A DNA stretch of 64,000 bases from Phoebastria nigripes (taxonomy: Eukaryota; Chordata; Aves; Procellariiformes; Diomedeidae). Made by a program: the position numbers and the translations under genes. Positions 23,904 to 38,000 of this stretch are shown in pieces. The stretch is taken from assembly GCA_035582835.1 (NCBI GenBank), contig JAYKAV010002442.1:287794-351793 (forward strand). Direction: 5' to 3'. Under the pieces are notes generated by a model. It had not been told where the DNA came from. It made no database searches and saw only the letters and a program-made list of their open reading frames with translations. Position 1 is the stretch's first letter. Every line of letters begins with the position of its first letter.

Positions 23904-26900
23904 AGTTTTATTTATTGCTCAGACCACCACACAATTAGGATTTAAAGCATTTACCCCTGAAAAGCCTACAAGTAAGGACCTTGTATGTGCACAAGAGTTT
24001 GCTAGACTCAGGCCCTATACTTTATTTGGTTAAATAGTACCATGAACATTTACACAGCTATATAAATAATCACATTCAGTTAGTGCTGTCAGCTGAGCCA
24101 AAGAAGAGATTTTAAGTGCCAGGGACTTAGAACATCTCTTTCTAATTTTACCCTGGCTCAAAGTATGTTTAGAAGATGAGGTATAGATAAAATCAGATAA
24201 GCAAAATTATTTAGTATTCTGTCACTTGTAAAATGTTTATCGGTTAGAAATAAAAGAGGTGAGAAAAATAAGTTAATCTTTTACAAGAAAAAACCCCATA
24301 TTTAATGGCTGGATTAGGAGCCTGTGTTTAATAAGCAACAAGAGATGATTACAAACAGTCCACCCTGGCTGTTGACAGACATCCTGTTTTTGGTGGTTTG
24401 CGCATACTTCACAAAGAGGTGCTACCTGCAGAGGTAGCAAATCTCCATGCGTTGTCTTAGCAGTAGCTAATTACCTGGAAGAAGGATAGAAAAACATGAA
24501 TGACTAAACTGAGTAGTGGAGCTGTCTGGACATGTTCCAACTGACTGGTAGAAAATGCTGATTCTTCCAAATGAAAACATTTGGCTGGAATATGTAGTCC
24601 CAATGAGACTATCATTTGTGCTCCTTCCAGGCTGTTGTCCCACTTTGCCAGGCTCTTCGGCAGTCTGCCAGGCAGATGATACAGAGGTGAGCTCTTTGCC
24701 TCTTCCTCTGCTGGATGTGCAGTGCCTCCTGGCTGGTCTGGGCACCAGGCTCACTGAGCTCTCCCACCCTGGGGGCATGCAGCCAGTGACCATACCTGTT
24801 CTTACAGCCCCGTCAGCCGATTAGGTTGGCTCTCCAAGTCTACTATTCCAGATGATATTTTTTCATATGTTTGAAATATTTCACAGGTTGGATAAAAAGT
24901 TGCATCTTATTTTGGCTCTGAGGTGTACAGGTTCTCCATCAGAGAGATTTATTTTGTGCTTGGTAATTTATATCTTTGTGTCACGGATATCAAGATTTTG
25001 CAACATACAAGGCAATAAAAATGTTGAGCTCAGCAAGCCATATTCCAGGAAGAAATGTCAGCCATGATCTTGTCCTTCCTGGAAGTCCAGACAAGATATT
25101 ACCTCAAGGAGAAACAGAGAAGTCACTTATGTTTGTTTATCACAGCATAAGGACTAACTTACCCGGCTGGTGGGAAGTTTGTATTCGTCTGTCTTTTCTA
25201 TATGAAAACTACTGTACTAATAAGGAAGGAAGGGGGAAGAAAAGTGGGGCAATTGCTAGACAATTAATTCTTGCAAAAGAGAAAAAATATGTTTACAGAA
25301 CAATGTTTATGTTATGGGACGGAATAACCATTAGTGACTTTAAACATGAGCCATTTCAGTCTCTCTAATTCCCAAACGTTCCTGCTGGCAGAGGCTGGCT
25401 GTCCTTCAGCCCTACTACTTGTGCATCCTTAAAAGGGATATGGAGTGATGTGGTTTCACCTTACAGCTAAACAGATCAAATGGTGATTTGCTTCTGCAGG
25501 GAGTGGTCTCACTGTTTCTCCATGTGCTGGGTCTGGCCCTCATATGACCTCTGGGTGCAATTCAGCTGGCTATTCCAGTGCAGAACTAGTGCTTTTTTCA
25601 CTTGCCCAGTCTCTATATCTGACATGAGAGAAATAACGGGAACAGGGTCCAGGGTAAAGCTCCTGTCAGTGCTTCTCAATGTGTTACACTGGCTTGGCTG
25701 CATGGCATTATACCCTAAGGAACGTGTAGATTACTCCTTTGTTCTGGAGAGAATCCCATGCCTGGAGTTCAGGACACCTACAAAAGAATTCTCTGAGGGA
25801 TAGAAGTTTAGGAGGAAAAACAGGTATTTTGTGGATCAAATTACTTCTCCTTTTTAGTGAGAATTGGTGAAATAAGAGTGAAGCCAGTTTTTAGAAGTGT
25901 GTGTTGTAACAGTGAAAAAAACAGGGTTGGGTTGAAAGATTGGAGATGGTCCCATGGCACAATGTTTAATCTGCATCTGGAATCATGCCTTTTCTCTTTG
26001 TTTTCCTTGGGACTCTGTAATTATTTAAAAAAAAAAAAAGTCCAGCACAGCAGCTAGATGAAGCAAGACATTTAAAAAAACTTTTTTTTTTTTTCCCTGT
26101 GAAGCATTTCCTTTTAACCCTGAACTGATAGGCAATGGAGAAGCAAGTTATTATTGCTTTTCTTTACAAGGAGAACACCCCAGTCTTTCCTTATTTCTGA
26201 TCAGCAGATTTCACCAAGGATACACGTGACATAAAATACTTTTTTTTTTTTTTTACATTATGTGCACTAGCAAAACATACTCGGCACAGTTCAGAGTACT
26301 TGTGAGATGGCCAGGTTTTAATCATCAAATAAAAATATGCCCATGCTTTCCAATTTATTGTCCTATTTATTGACCTTTTTTAAAGATAACAAACTAGCTC
26401 TCACGAATAAAGCCACACATGAGAAATAGTGTGGCAGAAATCCCAGTGCAGTGCAGCCTATACAGGTGTTCAAAGAAAGGCAGTCAGCCTTAAGCTAAAG
26501 TTAAGGAGAGGGCTCAGTAAAGGAAGGCTGACAGTACTTTTAAAATGGATCACCGCTGGCCAGCAAAGCTGCAATAGCAGCAGGTGTTGGTGATGACTTA
26601 TGCTGCGTTTTAGTTGATAGATAGAGTTGGGGATAGTGCTAGGGTCTGTAAATATTACTGCTGGACTTTGCATGGCCCAAAATCTTGGATAACAGGGTCC
26701 AATAAGATATGAATGGTTTTGTATATATATTATATGGGCTGTCTTTATGGGCTGAATACAACGGACAAGATTGTGGATAGGTTTCAAAACACAGGTGCTT
26801 TAACATCGCATCTTGTCAATGGCGCAGGGTTTGTGGTTGCAATGAGGCCTGCTGTGGTCAAGTTTCAGTGACAGTGGCTTAGTTTTAGTACTGATATGTA

Positions 26901-28924
26901 TTATTATACACAGGGCACAGCACGTTTGTTTTGGGGTTGGTTGTTAAAAATACAAGCGATCCACCTCTGCAGTGCAGATTCCAGTTCTGAAGTTCTTACA
27001 TTCCTTTAATCCCTGGGAAGGGACAGGAGAGGCACGAGCTCCAAGAGGCAAGCACATCTTACACTTTTAGAAGGTACTTTGGACAACACATTTACATTAT
27101 TTTGGTTACACGCATTCCAAAATTAAAAGCAGTTTCACTACAGGAAGATGTTAAAATAATACAATCTCACCTTGAAAAAGTGGAAAATGAATTTCCCAGT
27201 ATGATATTTAAAGGGTCGCTTGTATTAAATGATCCTGTCCCTTGCAGTGCAATATCAAAAGAATCAACCTTCTCAGGACCAGAGGTAGATTTTAAAAAGC
27301 AGAGAAAGGATGGCTGCCAGAGCTCCTTTTCCAGCAAAGGTTCTTCTTGCAAGTTTGCTGGGAAAGAAGCAAGGAATAGTAACAGGACTGTTGATCTGCC
27401 TTCCTTCTCTCCAAATATATTCTAAGAATGACCTGAAAAATATTCTGTCTCTAACCTTGCAATGGATGTTCTTTTGCCTCTCCAGGCCCTCTCCAGCAAT
27501 GACAGAATTGCTGGAACAGGAATAGGATCAAGTCCTTATCTGGATTTTTTTTTACTATAAATAGATTGTTAGAAGAACAACTTGAGACCAAATTTGCTCC
27601 CAAATATTTTGTAGAAAGGCTAGCTTGCTGGGGTATGTGTGTGTGAAGGTCATAAGAATATGCTCAATCCTCTAGGATTTTTGCTTACTAATTTTAAAAA
27701 GGAAAGAGGTGCCTCAGAAGGTAAATAATCTCAACAACTATTTGCAGACATTCCCACAAGGAAAGTTTTCAGTGCCTATGAGAATGTAAACAGCGCTATA
27801 TAATTTGCTTTCTACTGACTGTATAGGTTGGCTTGGCTTTGGTAGTATAAACATTGGAGTTTGGTTGGTTTGCTGTAAATAGATGCCGTGGGGATGCTGA
27901 AAATTCAAAAATGCATTTTTTCTGTCAGGTGTTTTTTCTTCTTATTGTGTAGGAGAGCTAACAACCAAACCTATTTTACTATATAGCTTTACTTAGAGTT
28001 ATTACGTGTTAGTGCTAATGTTGCTTAAGGAGCCTAGAAGGACCGTGTCCTAACAGGAGCCAGTCTTGAGAACCAGGCTCCCCATTCTCAAAAAAGGATT
28101 TCTGTTGTCTCAGTTTCCAGAATGCTTGTCTTCCATTTCCCTCATAATTGCATAGTACTTTTAGGAGACATTCTATGTCCTGAATCTCATCTCTTCTCAT
28201 AACTAGATGGAAGAGGCTTTATAAGTCTCTTTCAGTGGGATATTGTTTGAATAACAGCTCTTTAATATGGGAACAATTTTGAAGACTAAACACATTGTTT
28301 AGCTTAGTTTGTTTTTTGGATAGTTTTTTAAGATGGTAAGTTAATACACTTTTGTGCAAAATCATCATGTTCACCAGAAGAATTAGATGATCCCACTTAA
28401 CATCTGTATAGTTTATTTGTAAACAGGGGAAGCAAATGAAGAATTTTTAGGAGGCATTGGCTTGTTTTCTTCATGCAACTCTAGGCTCAGTGCCAGAGAG
28501 GTCTTCCTACCCAAAACCCAGGATAGGCTTCTTGGACATGAAGTGCATGATGGTGGCTGTTTTGAAAGAAAAAAATTATTTGATTTTGGTATGGGAGTTC
28601 AGAAATTCAGAAGCATCAGGTGGGTAAGGGGAGAAGGAAACATTCTTGGGCTGAATTTGAAAAAATAGCAATAAGCCAGATTCAAGGAACTGGCCACCAA
28701 GGAAATGAATTTAAAAAAAAAAAACAATAAAAGGGCACAATGGTTTGCAGGCAGGAGGTGCTCTTCTGTACTGGAGGAGGCTGGCAAGGGTGGACATGGT
28801 GGAAATCCTTCTTCTGTCTTAATGAGAGTAAATAGTCAAGTTTAGCATTGCCTAAGGTGAGAATTGCTTGTAAGCCTGATGACAAATAAAAGTACAGCAA
28901 GGAACTAGGTGGGCTTTGCTATTT

Positions 28925-29510
28925 CTGGGAGATCAACCTCCTGGGCACGTCCCCACCGCGCTGGGCAGGGCTGGCTGTGTGCGGACATGGCTGCCTACGT
29001 TCCTCTCATGTCTGAGGTAGGCCCACAGGCCTCCCGGGCCTGGCCCCTCACCGCGGCCGACCTTGTGGCCATCCTAGCCCTCCCGGCCCCCCTTCCTTGT
29101 GGGACAGGGACAGCTGAAGAGGGAAGGCCCCTGCCGGCGCCCCAGCTCGTCCCCTGTGCAGGCCGCCAGCCCTGCTGCCCCCATGGCTCCTTCTGCGGGG
29201 CCGGCGGCCTGTGGGGGAAGGCCTGCGCCAGGGGGAGGTCACCAGAGAAGGAAAACTTTGTACCACTATAAATATTCTGACTTTAGCCACTTAAAAACTT
29301 CTACAGACAAACAACACAGGGAAGGATAAGAATGCGTGTTTTGGGCAGGAAGAAGTGCAATCTATTCCCTGCATGAGAAGTCAAAATCGGAGTGCACAGG
29401 GTATGGCACAGGTACAGGCCCCATTGCCAGGCCTGCCCAGAGGCAGGGGCTGCCGAGCCGGCAGAGGGGTGCCAGGCCCACGCCGGAGGGGTGAGGTTTC
29501 CGCTGAAATC
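28925..29510. other. GC-rich, CpG-containing block in AT-rich DNA
   Basis: Two GC-rich stretches (about 28925-29265 and 29400-29510) are separated by AT-rich DNA. They contain frequent CpG and runs such as CTCACCGCGGCCGACC. Open frames exist on both strands, as expected of GC-rich DNA. None shows a known domain. It could be an unannotated promoter, a lineage-specific exon or a repeat I do not recognise. Confidence 0.4.
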
Positions 29511-31996
29511 TCTTCAGGGAGGTTACTCTTCTTTGCCAATACACATTAACGTTACCTTAATGCTTGTGGATTGAACATAGAGCCCTGATGAATGATCATT
29601 GCCATAGAGATATTGAGCCACTAAATGCAACCTGTTCACAGATATTTTTGACGACCGTAATGAACTCATTCTGGAGAGACCATCTTACTACAACCCTCTA
29701 CTTGTTGTCTAATTGCAGTTATATTATTCGTGTAGCTGGAAAAGAAATGTGCTTACTCTTTTAACTTTCAGAGAACGAGTCAGAGGACTCGTTCAACCCA
29801 TACAATGTGACATTTTTTTCCTGTTTGTGGTTTCCTGGCTTTACCTTACTAATTACGGTGTAAACATTTGACATATTTCCAGGTAAACTTATCTGATAAG
29901 TCTTACATTGCATAAAATTGTATTTTACATTATTGACCAAAATATTTATTTAATCCTCAATTCATAGGAATGAGGCTGAAAGTCTTTCATAGAAAGACAC
30001 AGTCAGGGTTTGAGTGACTTCCTCCAGTATGAATGTTAACTTATTACTAGCTTTACTAGCAAACTCATGACAAGAACATGGAACTACTGTAATCCTGCAA
30101 AAGTCCATGAAAAAGGTCCATGAAATCTAGCTGAAGAACAGGGACTTCATTCTCTGGATGGCTGCAGCGGTTCCTGCCTTCAGCCATCTGCCTGCTGCAG
30201 GGAGGAGAGCTCAGCTGCCAGCACCTGAGCCCCTATCAAGATTTGCAGTGTATCATATCAAGATAAACTAAAATTGCTGTTTATGCTGTGGAGTCTCAGC
30301 AGTTGTTTCATTATCAGCTGAATCATTCGTGCAATAGGAAAGGAAATCTCGAACAATAGGGTAGATATAGCTGGATACAAATTGTCCCTTCCTCTAATAG
30401 GAGAAAGATAAAAATTGGAGATAATTCAATTTGAGAACATAACTGCAAAACACAAGAATGTTAATAGAGAAATGTGGGAGGGAGAAAAAGGAAAAGAGAC
30501 ATTGAGAAGGTCAGGAAAGATACTGGGTATGACATGGCTTGCAGGGTGCCATGACTTCTTGTTGTCAAGTATGTGTATGTTTAGAGGGGAATAGGAAATG
30601 GGAGGCAAGTTTTGGACTGTTAGATTTGGCAAGCAGTTCCTTTGAGGATGAATTGGTTAGTTTTATAATGCCTATGCTTACAGCTGGGATTTGCTACATA
30701 GTACTGAAATGTACATTGTAAAAGGAGGGCTGTAGGGATTAGTGTGCTCTTGCAAAGCAATTTGTTTTTTATCTTGACAGGAATATTTTTCCTTCCTTTT
30801 GGTAGTGAAAAGGAAACTTAAGGAATAGGTGCAGTATTTGTGAATTGCACCAAATACTACCAAAGATTGGACTAACATTGTCTTATGTAAAAGATAAGCA
30901 GGAAAAGGTATACAAAATTCTGCTTGCCCATCTCGTATGGCTTGGACAACTCACACTGTATGTGAGGTAGTTCCTCTGCATACAATACACTGAGCTGAGC
31001 TGAAACTGCAATAAATCTGAAAAAGCTGCAGTACAAACTGAATGTACTGAACCACAAAATTTATGAAAAACGGTCTTATCTCATGTTCTGTTGTAGGTTC
31101 AGACTGTTTCCTAGCCTGATGCCAGAATTTAGTCAACAAGGTGTTTTTTAAGGACTAATAGGATTTGGAAAGAAAATATTTGCGCATCAGATGCGCTTTT
31201 TTTTCCATCCTCTTTCTTAAACTGATATTGAGGATGTGCCACTATTACTGAAAGTTAATTCACCATTTTTGGACAAAACTACACTACTCTTCGGCAAGAC
31301 ATATTGTAGCAGTCATGTTTAATGAGAAAATCACAGTAGCTCTTTAAAATCACTTCATTACCAGTCAGTACTAACATAGCATTGTGCACGATGGTTAGTT
31401 AACTGCTAAACTCCAATCTTTCAGCAATGAGCTTCTCCTGGTGAAATGATTTCTTATGCTACCTTGTGAGATTAGTTATCTGTTACTAGCTTGGAGAGGT
31501 TTATATTTTTCACTTTACCTCCTAGACCTAAGCTTCCAGCTTTGTGTGTAAGCATACAAATAAATGGCTGGAATTTAAGAGAGGGCAGAGTGACCGAATA
31601 TCTAATTAAAACCTTGTGCAGTTGTGATTCAGGCTTCTAAACCAAAGTTCATGGGAGCTAATCAAATGCAGGTCATACAACTATGTGCATAAACACAGAC
31701 AAGAATCTAACTTTTGGCACCTGGTTTTTGGAGAAGTTTGGCACGGATTTCCTGAAGTGCAGCATATAAGCCATTGCTACTTGACAGCTTCTCCAGAGAG
31801 TAACTGTGATAGCCGTTCTGTGATGCACCTTCTATTAAGAAAACAAGGACAGGCTCAGATCATCACATTTTAATCTCCTCCTCTGTATTTCCTCTGAACT
31901 CAGAAGGAATTTGGCCAGGGCTCTCCACTGGTCCATCTTTACTGGAAATTTGTGCTGAATTAATTGGCAGACTCCGTAATGCTTTTCTACTTTTGC

Positions 31997-32050
31997 CAAT
32001 AGCGATTACAAATCAGTGCAATAGCGACTACAAATCAGTGCAATAGCGAT
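31997..32050 (+). repeat. 22-bp tandem repeat, about 2.5 copies
   Basis: Units start at 31997, 32019 and 32041. The first two are identical apart from one T/C difference, and the third keeps the first 10 bases. The unit reads CAATAGCGATTACAAATCAG followed by TG. The near identity suggests recent duplication. Confidence 0.9.
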
Positions 32051-35000
32051 CTAGAGATGACAACTGCTCAGTTGCTTAAAAAGAATAGCAGATAGCTGTC
32101 CTCCTGAGGATACAGACTGCAAGCAGAAAGTTCTCGTTTTGTTAGTGATCCTTAATGGAATGGCTGTTTCAGGTTTCTCTGGCTCTCTAATCATGCTGTT
32201 ATGTCAAGGGGTTTTGCAAATTCAAGTTTAACACCATGCTTTCTTTGCATGCCAAGGATATGTACTTGCAAATAAAATGCAGTGCTTCAAACTAGACAAA
32301 ATGATGTTTTAGAGAACACTATAGAGAAGAAATACCAGGAAAAATATGCCATAATTAATGCCATCTAAAATTAGCCATACAGGTAATTTGAGTAAGGGTA
32401 GCCTAACTTGGACAAGTAGCAGTTCCTGCCCTACTGCAGATAGGGTTTAACAGCTCATTTAGCAGCTGCTGCTGATTACAGTCTTGAATCCCTATCGGTT
32501 TGGGGTTGTCCTAAATGGTAAACAGGTGATGTGGTAACTGCTAATTGAGCAATTAACTGCTATTATATAGAGATGCTAAAGTTTCAGGAAGTTTTGTGTG
32601 AAGGGAGGGCATATATTTGGGAAGGAAGGAATGGAGGTGTTCTGTAAATTTTAATGTGATGAGTTTATTTTGTTTAAGGTACTTATGTAAAATATGTAGC
32701 TGAGTGATTTAAGAAGTGAATGCTATGCTGAATTACCCTTCTAATTCACTAACAGGATACTTGCACCAAATCATCTGAGTAGCTGAGGGTAGAACATTCC
32801 TATAGCAAGCTCCTCCAGTACAGATGGCTGGATATACAACCTGCAGGTGAGTTCAGTGGGATTCTGGTACTACAGTTTTTAAGTCAATATGTTTAATCAA
32901 TTGAATAATCACTCATATTTTATCAAAAGTTCCCTGCAAGGTGGGCTTGAACCCCTTCAGGGAGAGGAAAGATCAGAACCTGGGTTTCCTACATCCTGGG
33001 TAAATGTCACCTCCCTTACCGCTGATGGTAGCTGTGTTTTAAAACAAAGATTGTGAACTCTCTTCAGCCCATTAAAGTGACATGGTTGAGAGCAGCATGA
33101 TGTTGTTCTAGGCATTATAGTGCCCAGAAGCAGTGCTTCTCAGAAGTTTGTACTGTTGTTTGTAGGCAGAAATCACCTTCATCTGCCTATGTGCTGAGCT
33201 GTTGGGAAGGGACATTACCATAGCTGCCTTGAGCTCAGTGGTGTGCTAGACCTGCCCATAAGGCCAGGACTCTTACTTCAGGGTTTCTGTACCACTTGTG
33301 AGCATCTTGTAGCATAGGCAAGAGCTTGTGTCTGGTTTGGTAATGAGCCAGTCAAGCTTGATTTTGCTTGCAAAGTACTCTAAGGACAACCTGTAGGTTC
33401 AATACAAAGCTAAGGTATGTCCGGCCAGAGTATGCAAAAGACATTGTATCTCATCAATTCTGTTTCCTCTTTGTATTTTCTATTATCTTTTGATAAAGAT
33501 TTGATTGTAATACTTCCCATAACTGCTGAGAAATAAGCTTGGGGAGCAGGGGTATAGATTTGAACTGCTACCAGGAGGACAGAATGTAATCACTGCTCAG
33601 TAACTTATTAAAGCTAGTAAGCTCAGCAGGGCTCATGGATCTGATGCTTAGAGTCTGACTAGCAGTATTTCCCAGCACTACAGACATGTGTGTATGTACT
33701 CTTCTGTTCTTCTTCTCTGTTTTAAACTTGTCTTTATGCTTTTTCTGGGGAAAGAGTTTTTAGCCAAGTTCTACATTTGTTGCCTTCTGCTATCTGTGTG
33801 CCCTGCACCCAGGGATATTCAACAGAGAGCAATGCTACTGGATCCGAGCCCAGAGCTGCTCTGGTAGCTCCCATAAGCTTTTCCTTTGCTCTTTGGCACT
33901 TAGTGAGCTGCATTGGCTGCTTATCTATGGAATACCTTATGTCACTGTAGCTGTTTTCTTTGACAGGTACGTGACCCCGTAAGAAATAATAATAATAGAA
34001 AAAAATAGGGAAAAAGTTGGTGCTTCACTTTTTTTGTTTAATTTGCTTTTGAAATCCAATGCAGAGCCTGAAAGTGTCTCACTTAAGAGCTGTAGCATTT
34101 TGATCGCATCATAGTCTATATGAAGTGATGTCCAACATGTAAAATATAACGTGCTTTGGAATTGAATTAGGGATGCGTTTGCTACTGACAACATTAAATG
34201 CATCAAAAGGAAATGGGAATGTTATTTTGTTGTGTGATCTGTTATTTCTGTAACTGCTTTGCATAATATAGCTGTGCAAGCGTCTGCCTTTGTGAAGAAT
34301 GCCATTAATACACCTGTTCCTTATATTTGCAGCTCTGCATTCTGGACTTGATTATCTTCAAATTTGGGCATCACAACATGTAAGTTAGTTTTTCCACTGA
34401 AATAAGTCACGTTTATATGAAAATTGCACTACCTGCAAATTTGTACAAGTGATGTTATGTGTTCTTTGCAAACCAGTAGATTTTTTCTTTCCTCCTTGTT
34501 TAATGTTTGTGTTTTGTAGCCATAAAGAGGGAGAGGGGAGAAAAAGAGAGAGCAGGTTACATCACAGGTTTTCTTGCATAAAATTAGGCTGTGAATGAGA
34601 TTAAAAATCCTTTTACAAATTAAAGGGTTAAAAAAGAGTCACTGGGATATAACGTTTAGAAGTATGAGGGCTTCTATTAATGAAAAATCACCAATGAAAA
34701 TGCTGAGATTGTCACTCTATGTTTCTTCTTGAAGAAAATGAATGTCAGAGCACACTTCCATACTTCCATCTGAAATATTCTCTTGAAAACAGTTATAGAA
34801 ATTGGGTGTAGAATAAATTTTTTTGATATTGCAAATGTATACAAAAGAAAGTCATGTATTTGTTTTACGTCGCATAAACCTACCTGGGCTTAATGAATTA
34901 CCCTTTCTTGCTAACCTTCCTTGAAGTAATTTGGCACTTACTGTATTAGTTAAGGTTTTGCATAATTACAGTTTTTGATATATTGCTACTATGTCACAGG

Positions 35001-38000
35001 AGATAGTATCTGAAAAGAAAAACAGGGCAAAAAAGTGTCACAGAGAATTATGTTCCAGTTATAAATCTGTACACAAATTTGAACAGCCTGTTCTAAAATA
35101 TTTTGTACTTCTGGCATAGAAAGACAGAAACACTACGTTGGTAAGCTGCAGAAAGTTATCTGTGTGTATGGTGTGTGGGCTTTTTTGTGTTTTAAATCTG
35201 GCCAGATCTCTATGTGGTCTGAAGTCAGCACAGCTTTGATCAGGACCAGGCTAATGTGGAGCTAATTGTTGGCTTTAATGTTATATTGGAGATCAGGCTT
35301 GATATTCCTATACTGTCTTGTATGTGTGAATTTGTGCAAAGCTTGTCTCATGAATTGCCTTTAATTTCTTTGTTTATATCATAAAAACAAAATATACTTA
35401 ATCTACAAGGAGTCCAGAAGGATTTAGGTCACTAGTGACTGTTAGTACCATGTCCTGGGTCAAGGTAGCTAAAACCTATCTCGAAACTATGTCTTTCTGA
35501 ATTTCTTTCTTTTTGAGAGATGGGGTTCACCTTTTCAAACAAATCTTCCTTTTCTAAAATGTCTTCAGAAATATTTTTTCAGACTTTCTTTCTTTCCAGA
35601 AGCTAGAAAGAAAATATGCAGTTTAAAATGTAACCAAAAATAAATTGATCCAAAAAACCCCTTGCCTTATTTCAGTTTTACTATGGGTTTGGTGTACTAA
35701 TTAGGACACACATTGTAGCTTGGGCATAGTAGGAAAGGACCTACCTTTCTCACCACTTATTCCTCCTGAGGGTATTCTTAGGCAGGGGAAGGTAAGGTGG
35801 GCTGTCTGTCAGCAGGGTGGCCTTTTGCTGCTCAGGCCCATGAGCTGAGTGGCAGCAGCTGTGCTTGTGGGGCCTGTTGCACTTGGGAAAGTAAAAAAAA
35901 AAAAGTTTCCACAGCAGAGTTTTTCCTGAGGTAGCAATGTTGGCAGAGAGCGGGGTGTAATTTAAATCGTTACTCCTGTATTGCTTTACATTTTATTGCA
36001 GAAGCTTCCCTCTTTTTTGCCTGCTGTCACTTTCTGGTTCCTTTCCTTGGTAAAAGGTTATCTGTTTGAGCAAGGCTTTCGTATCTCACTAGGTAGCAAG
36101 CACCTCTTTCTCCTGTAGCCCAGGCTTCAGGGGAGGCAAAAAAATGCCAAACAGAAAACATAAGAGATCACATGCATGGTCTTCTGAAGACACCACTGAA
36201 TAAATGTTTGCGATAGAGGTAGCTCTCTAAATGTGTTGTGCTCTTTCCAAGTATACCAGGAGGAAGTATGCCTCATTGACTGGGGACATTCATGGTTCTA
36301 TTGAAAGATGGAAAAATGACTAAACAGAACACTTTATTTAAACAAACAAAAAGAAAAAAAATCAACTCTGGCTCCTGGGTACCAGAAGTGATACTGTTTG
36401 CTTTGATCCTTTATTTGCACAGTAGGTAGTCGTTTTAATATCTCTGATTCCAATTATAGTGGCATGTACATGTTGCCCACTTCACTTCTGTTGGGTTTTC
36501 TGTTCCAAGTATTGTAGTCCATGTAGGATTGCCTGGAACTGCTAAGTTTGTTCTTGATGTAAATTCATTGCTGCCAGTTGCTTTTGAGTAGGGTTTTGGC
36601 CCATATCTGATGGAAGAGAAAGAACAGCCCAGTGGTGTGCTGTGCATGATGAGGAAATAACTAGGGCAATCTTTACATCTCATCTAAGCATCTGGCAGAG
36701 GATTCTTGTACTTCAGCATGCCTGTCTGTTTCTTTAAACTTGCGCACTTAAGCACAAGGATGGAGTTTTTTCAATTACACCTCTAATCTGATCTGTGCTG
36801 TTGGATCACTTTCTAAATGAGCATGATACATCTATGTAGTAATGGTGCTCTTTTTTTCCCACTTATGGCATCACTTTCCCTTTATTTTCATGGAAAGACT
36901 TAATGACATAAGGAAGTTGAAGCTTAACATACAGCCATTCAGCAGATCCATATGATAAGTAATGGAACATTTTACTTAGGACAAATATCACTTGGAGATA
37001 TGTGGCAGTTAGAAATGTAGCTGGTGAACTTCAGCTTTCTTGTCTTTCCTTCCCTTCTTGGTCTCTAACCCTGCTAATAAGCTTATAAAAACAAGAATAG
37101 TAAGTTTGGTTTCCTCTCTTATTCCAATTCTCTTGCATAAACATATCCATAAACTAAAGGCAAAATTTGTATGGATGTCTTAGTTGCATACTTGCATTCT
37201 TTTCAGAAATTAAAGGTTTTGCTTAGCTGAACACTTCAGTTGCCCTGGCTGAAAGTGCTTTGTGTATTAATGTTTTCTCCTTATCAGAACTTGTCAGTAG
37301 CTTTCTATGGAAGAAGAAAATGACAATGCTACCAGTCTTTTCAGTTTTGATAAAAATCAATGGTATCTGAGTTGCTGCTGGCAAAGATTTCTTGGCTCTG
37401 TGGTGAAATTCTTTTCCAAAGTTGAGAGAAACACCTTTAAAACATATTGCGTGGACACTCAGGTGGGGTATGGGAGACTTGGCTTGAACAACCCAGTGTC
37501 CTCTGTTTGTTTTCAGAGGTCTATCTAAAGCAGCAGACTGCTGGCTGGCCATGGCTGGCTGTATAACTCTCTCCTGCTCAACTTTGTGTAATTGAATTTA
37601 ACAGGAGCATTTTCTGCCATACAGCAGCCGAGGGTGCTGATCAAATCGTCATTTTAACCAGGTTTTGGCAGGATGTGGAAACTTACTGTGGCATAACCTA
37701 AAGCTGTCTGTTTGTAGGGATTTAGGACATCTAGCTCTGGCTTTGAATGAGGCACAGAAAGGGCTGGTAGCTAGCTATCTCATGTGGTATGGCTCCTGAA
37801 AACACAAATGGGCACCCAATACTGATGGATGTCATTCCTAGCCTGCACTCAGCCTCAATTAACACTGGTTAAATCTTCACTAACACTTTCTTAATGAAAC
37901 TTTTGGCTATTTGTAATTGCACCTTGTGAGATCACCTGGAGAGTTTGTGCTCTACAGGAGAAATTTTTCTGACACTGACATTGTGTTTGCAGAACTCACC

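Noticed and set aside
28909..29271. 120-codon frame in GC-rich block
   Set aside because: GC-rich DNA lacks stops on both strands; no domain or splice support.
36435..36683. 82-codon minus-strand frame with a Trp/Cys-containing end
   Set aside because: No family similarity that I can name and no flanking exon signals.
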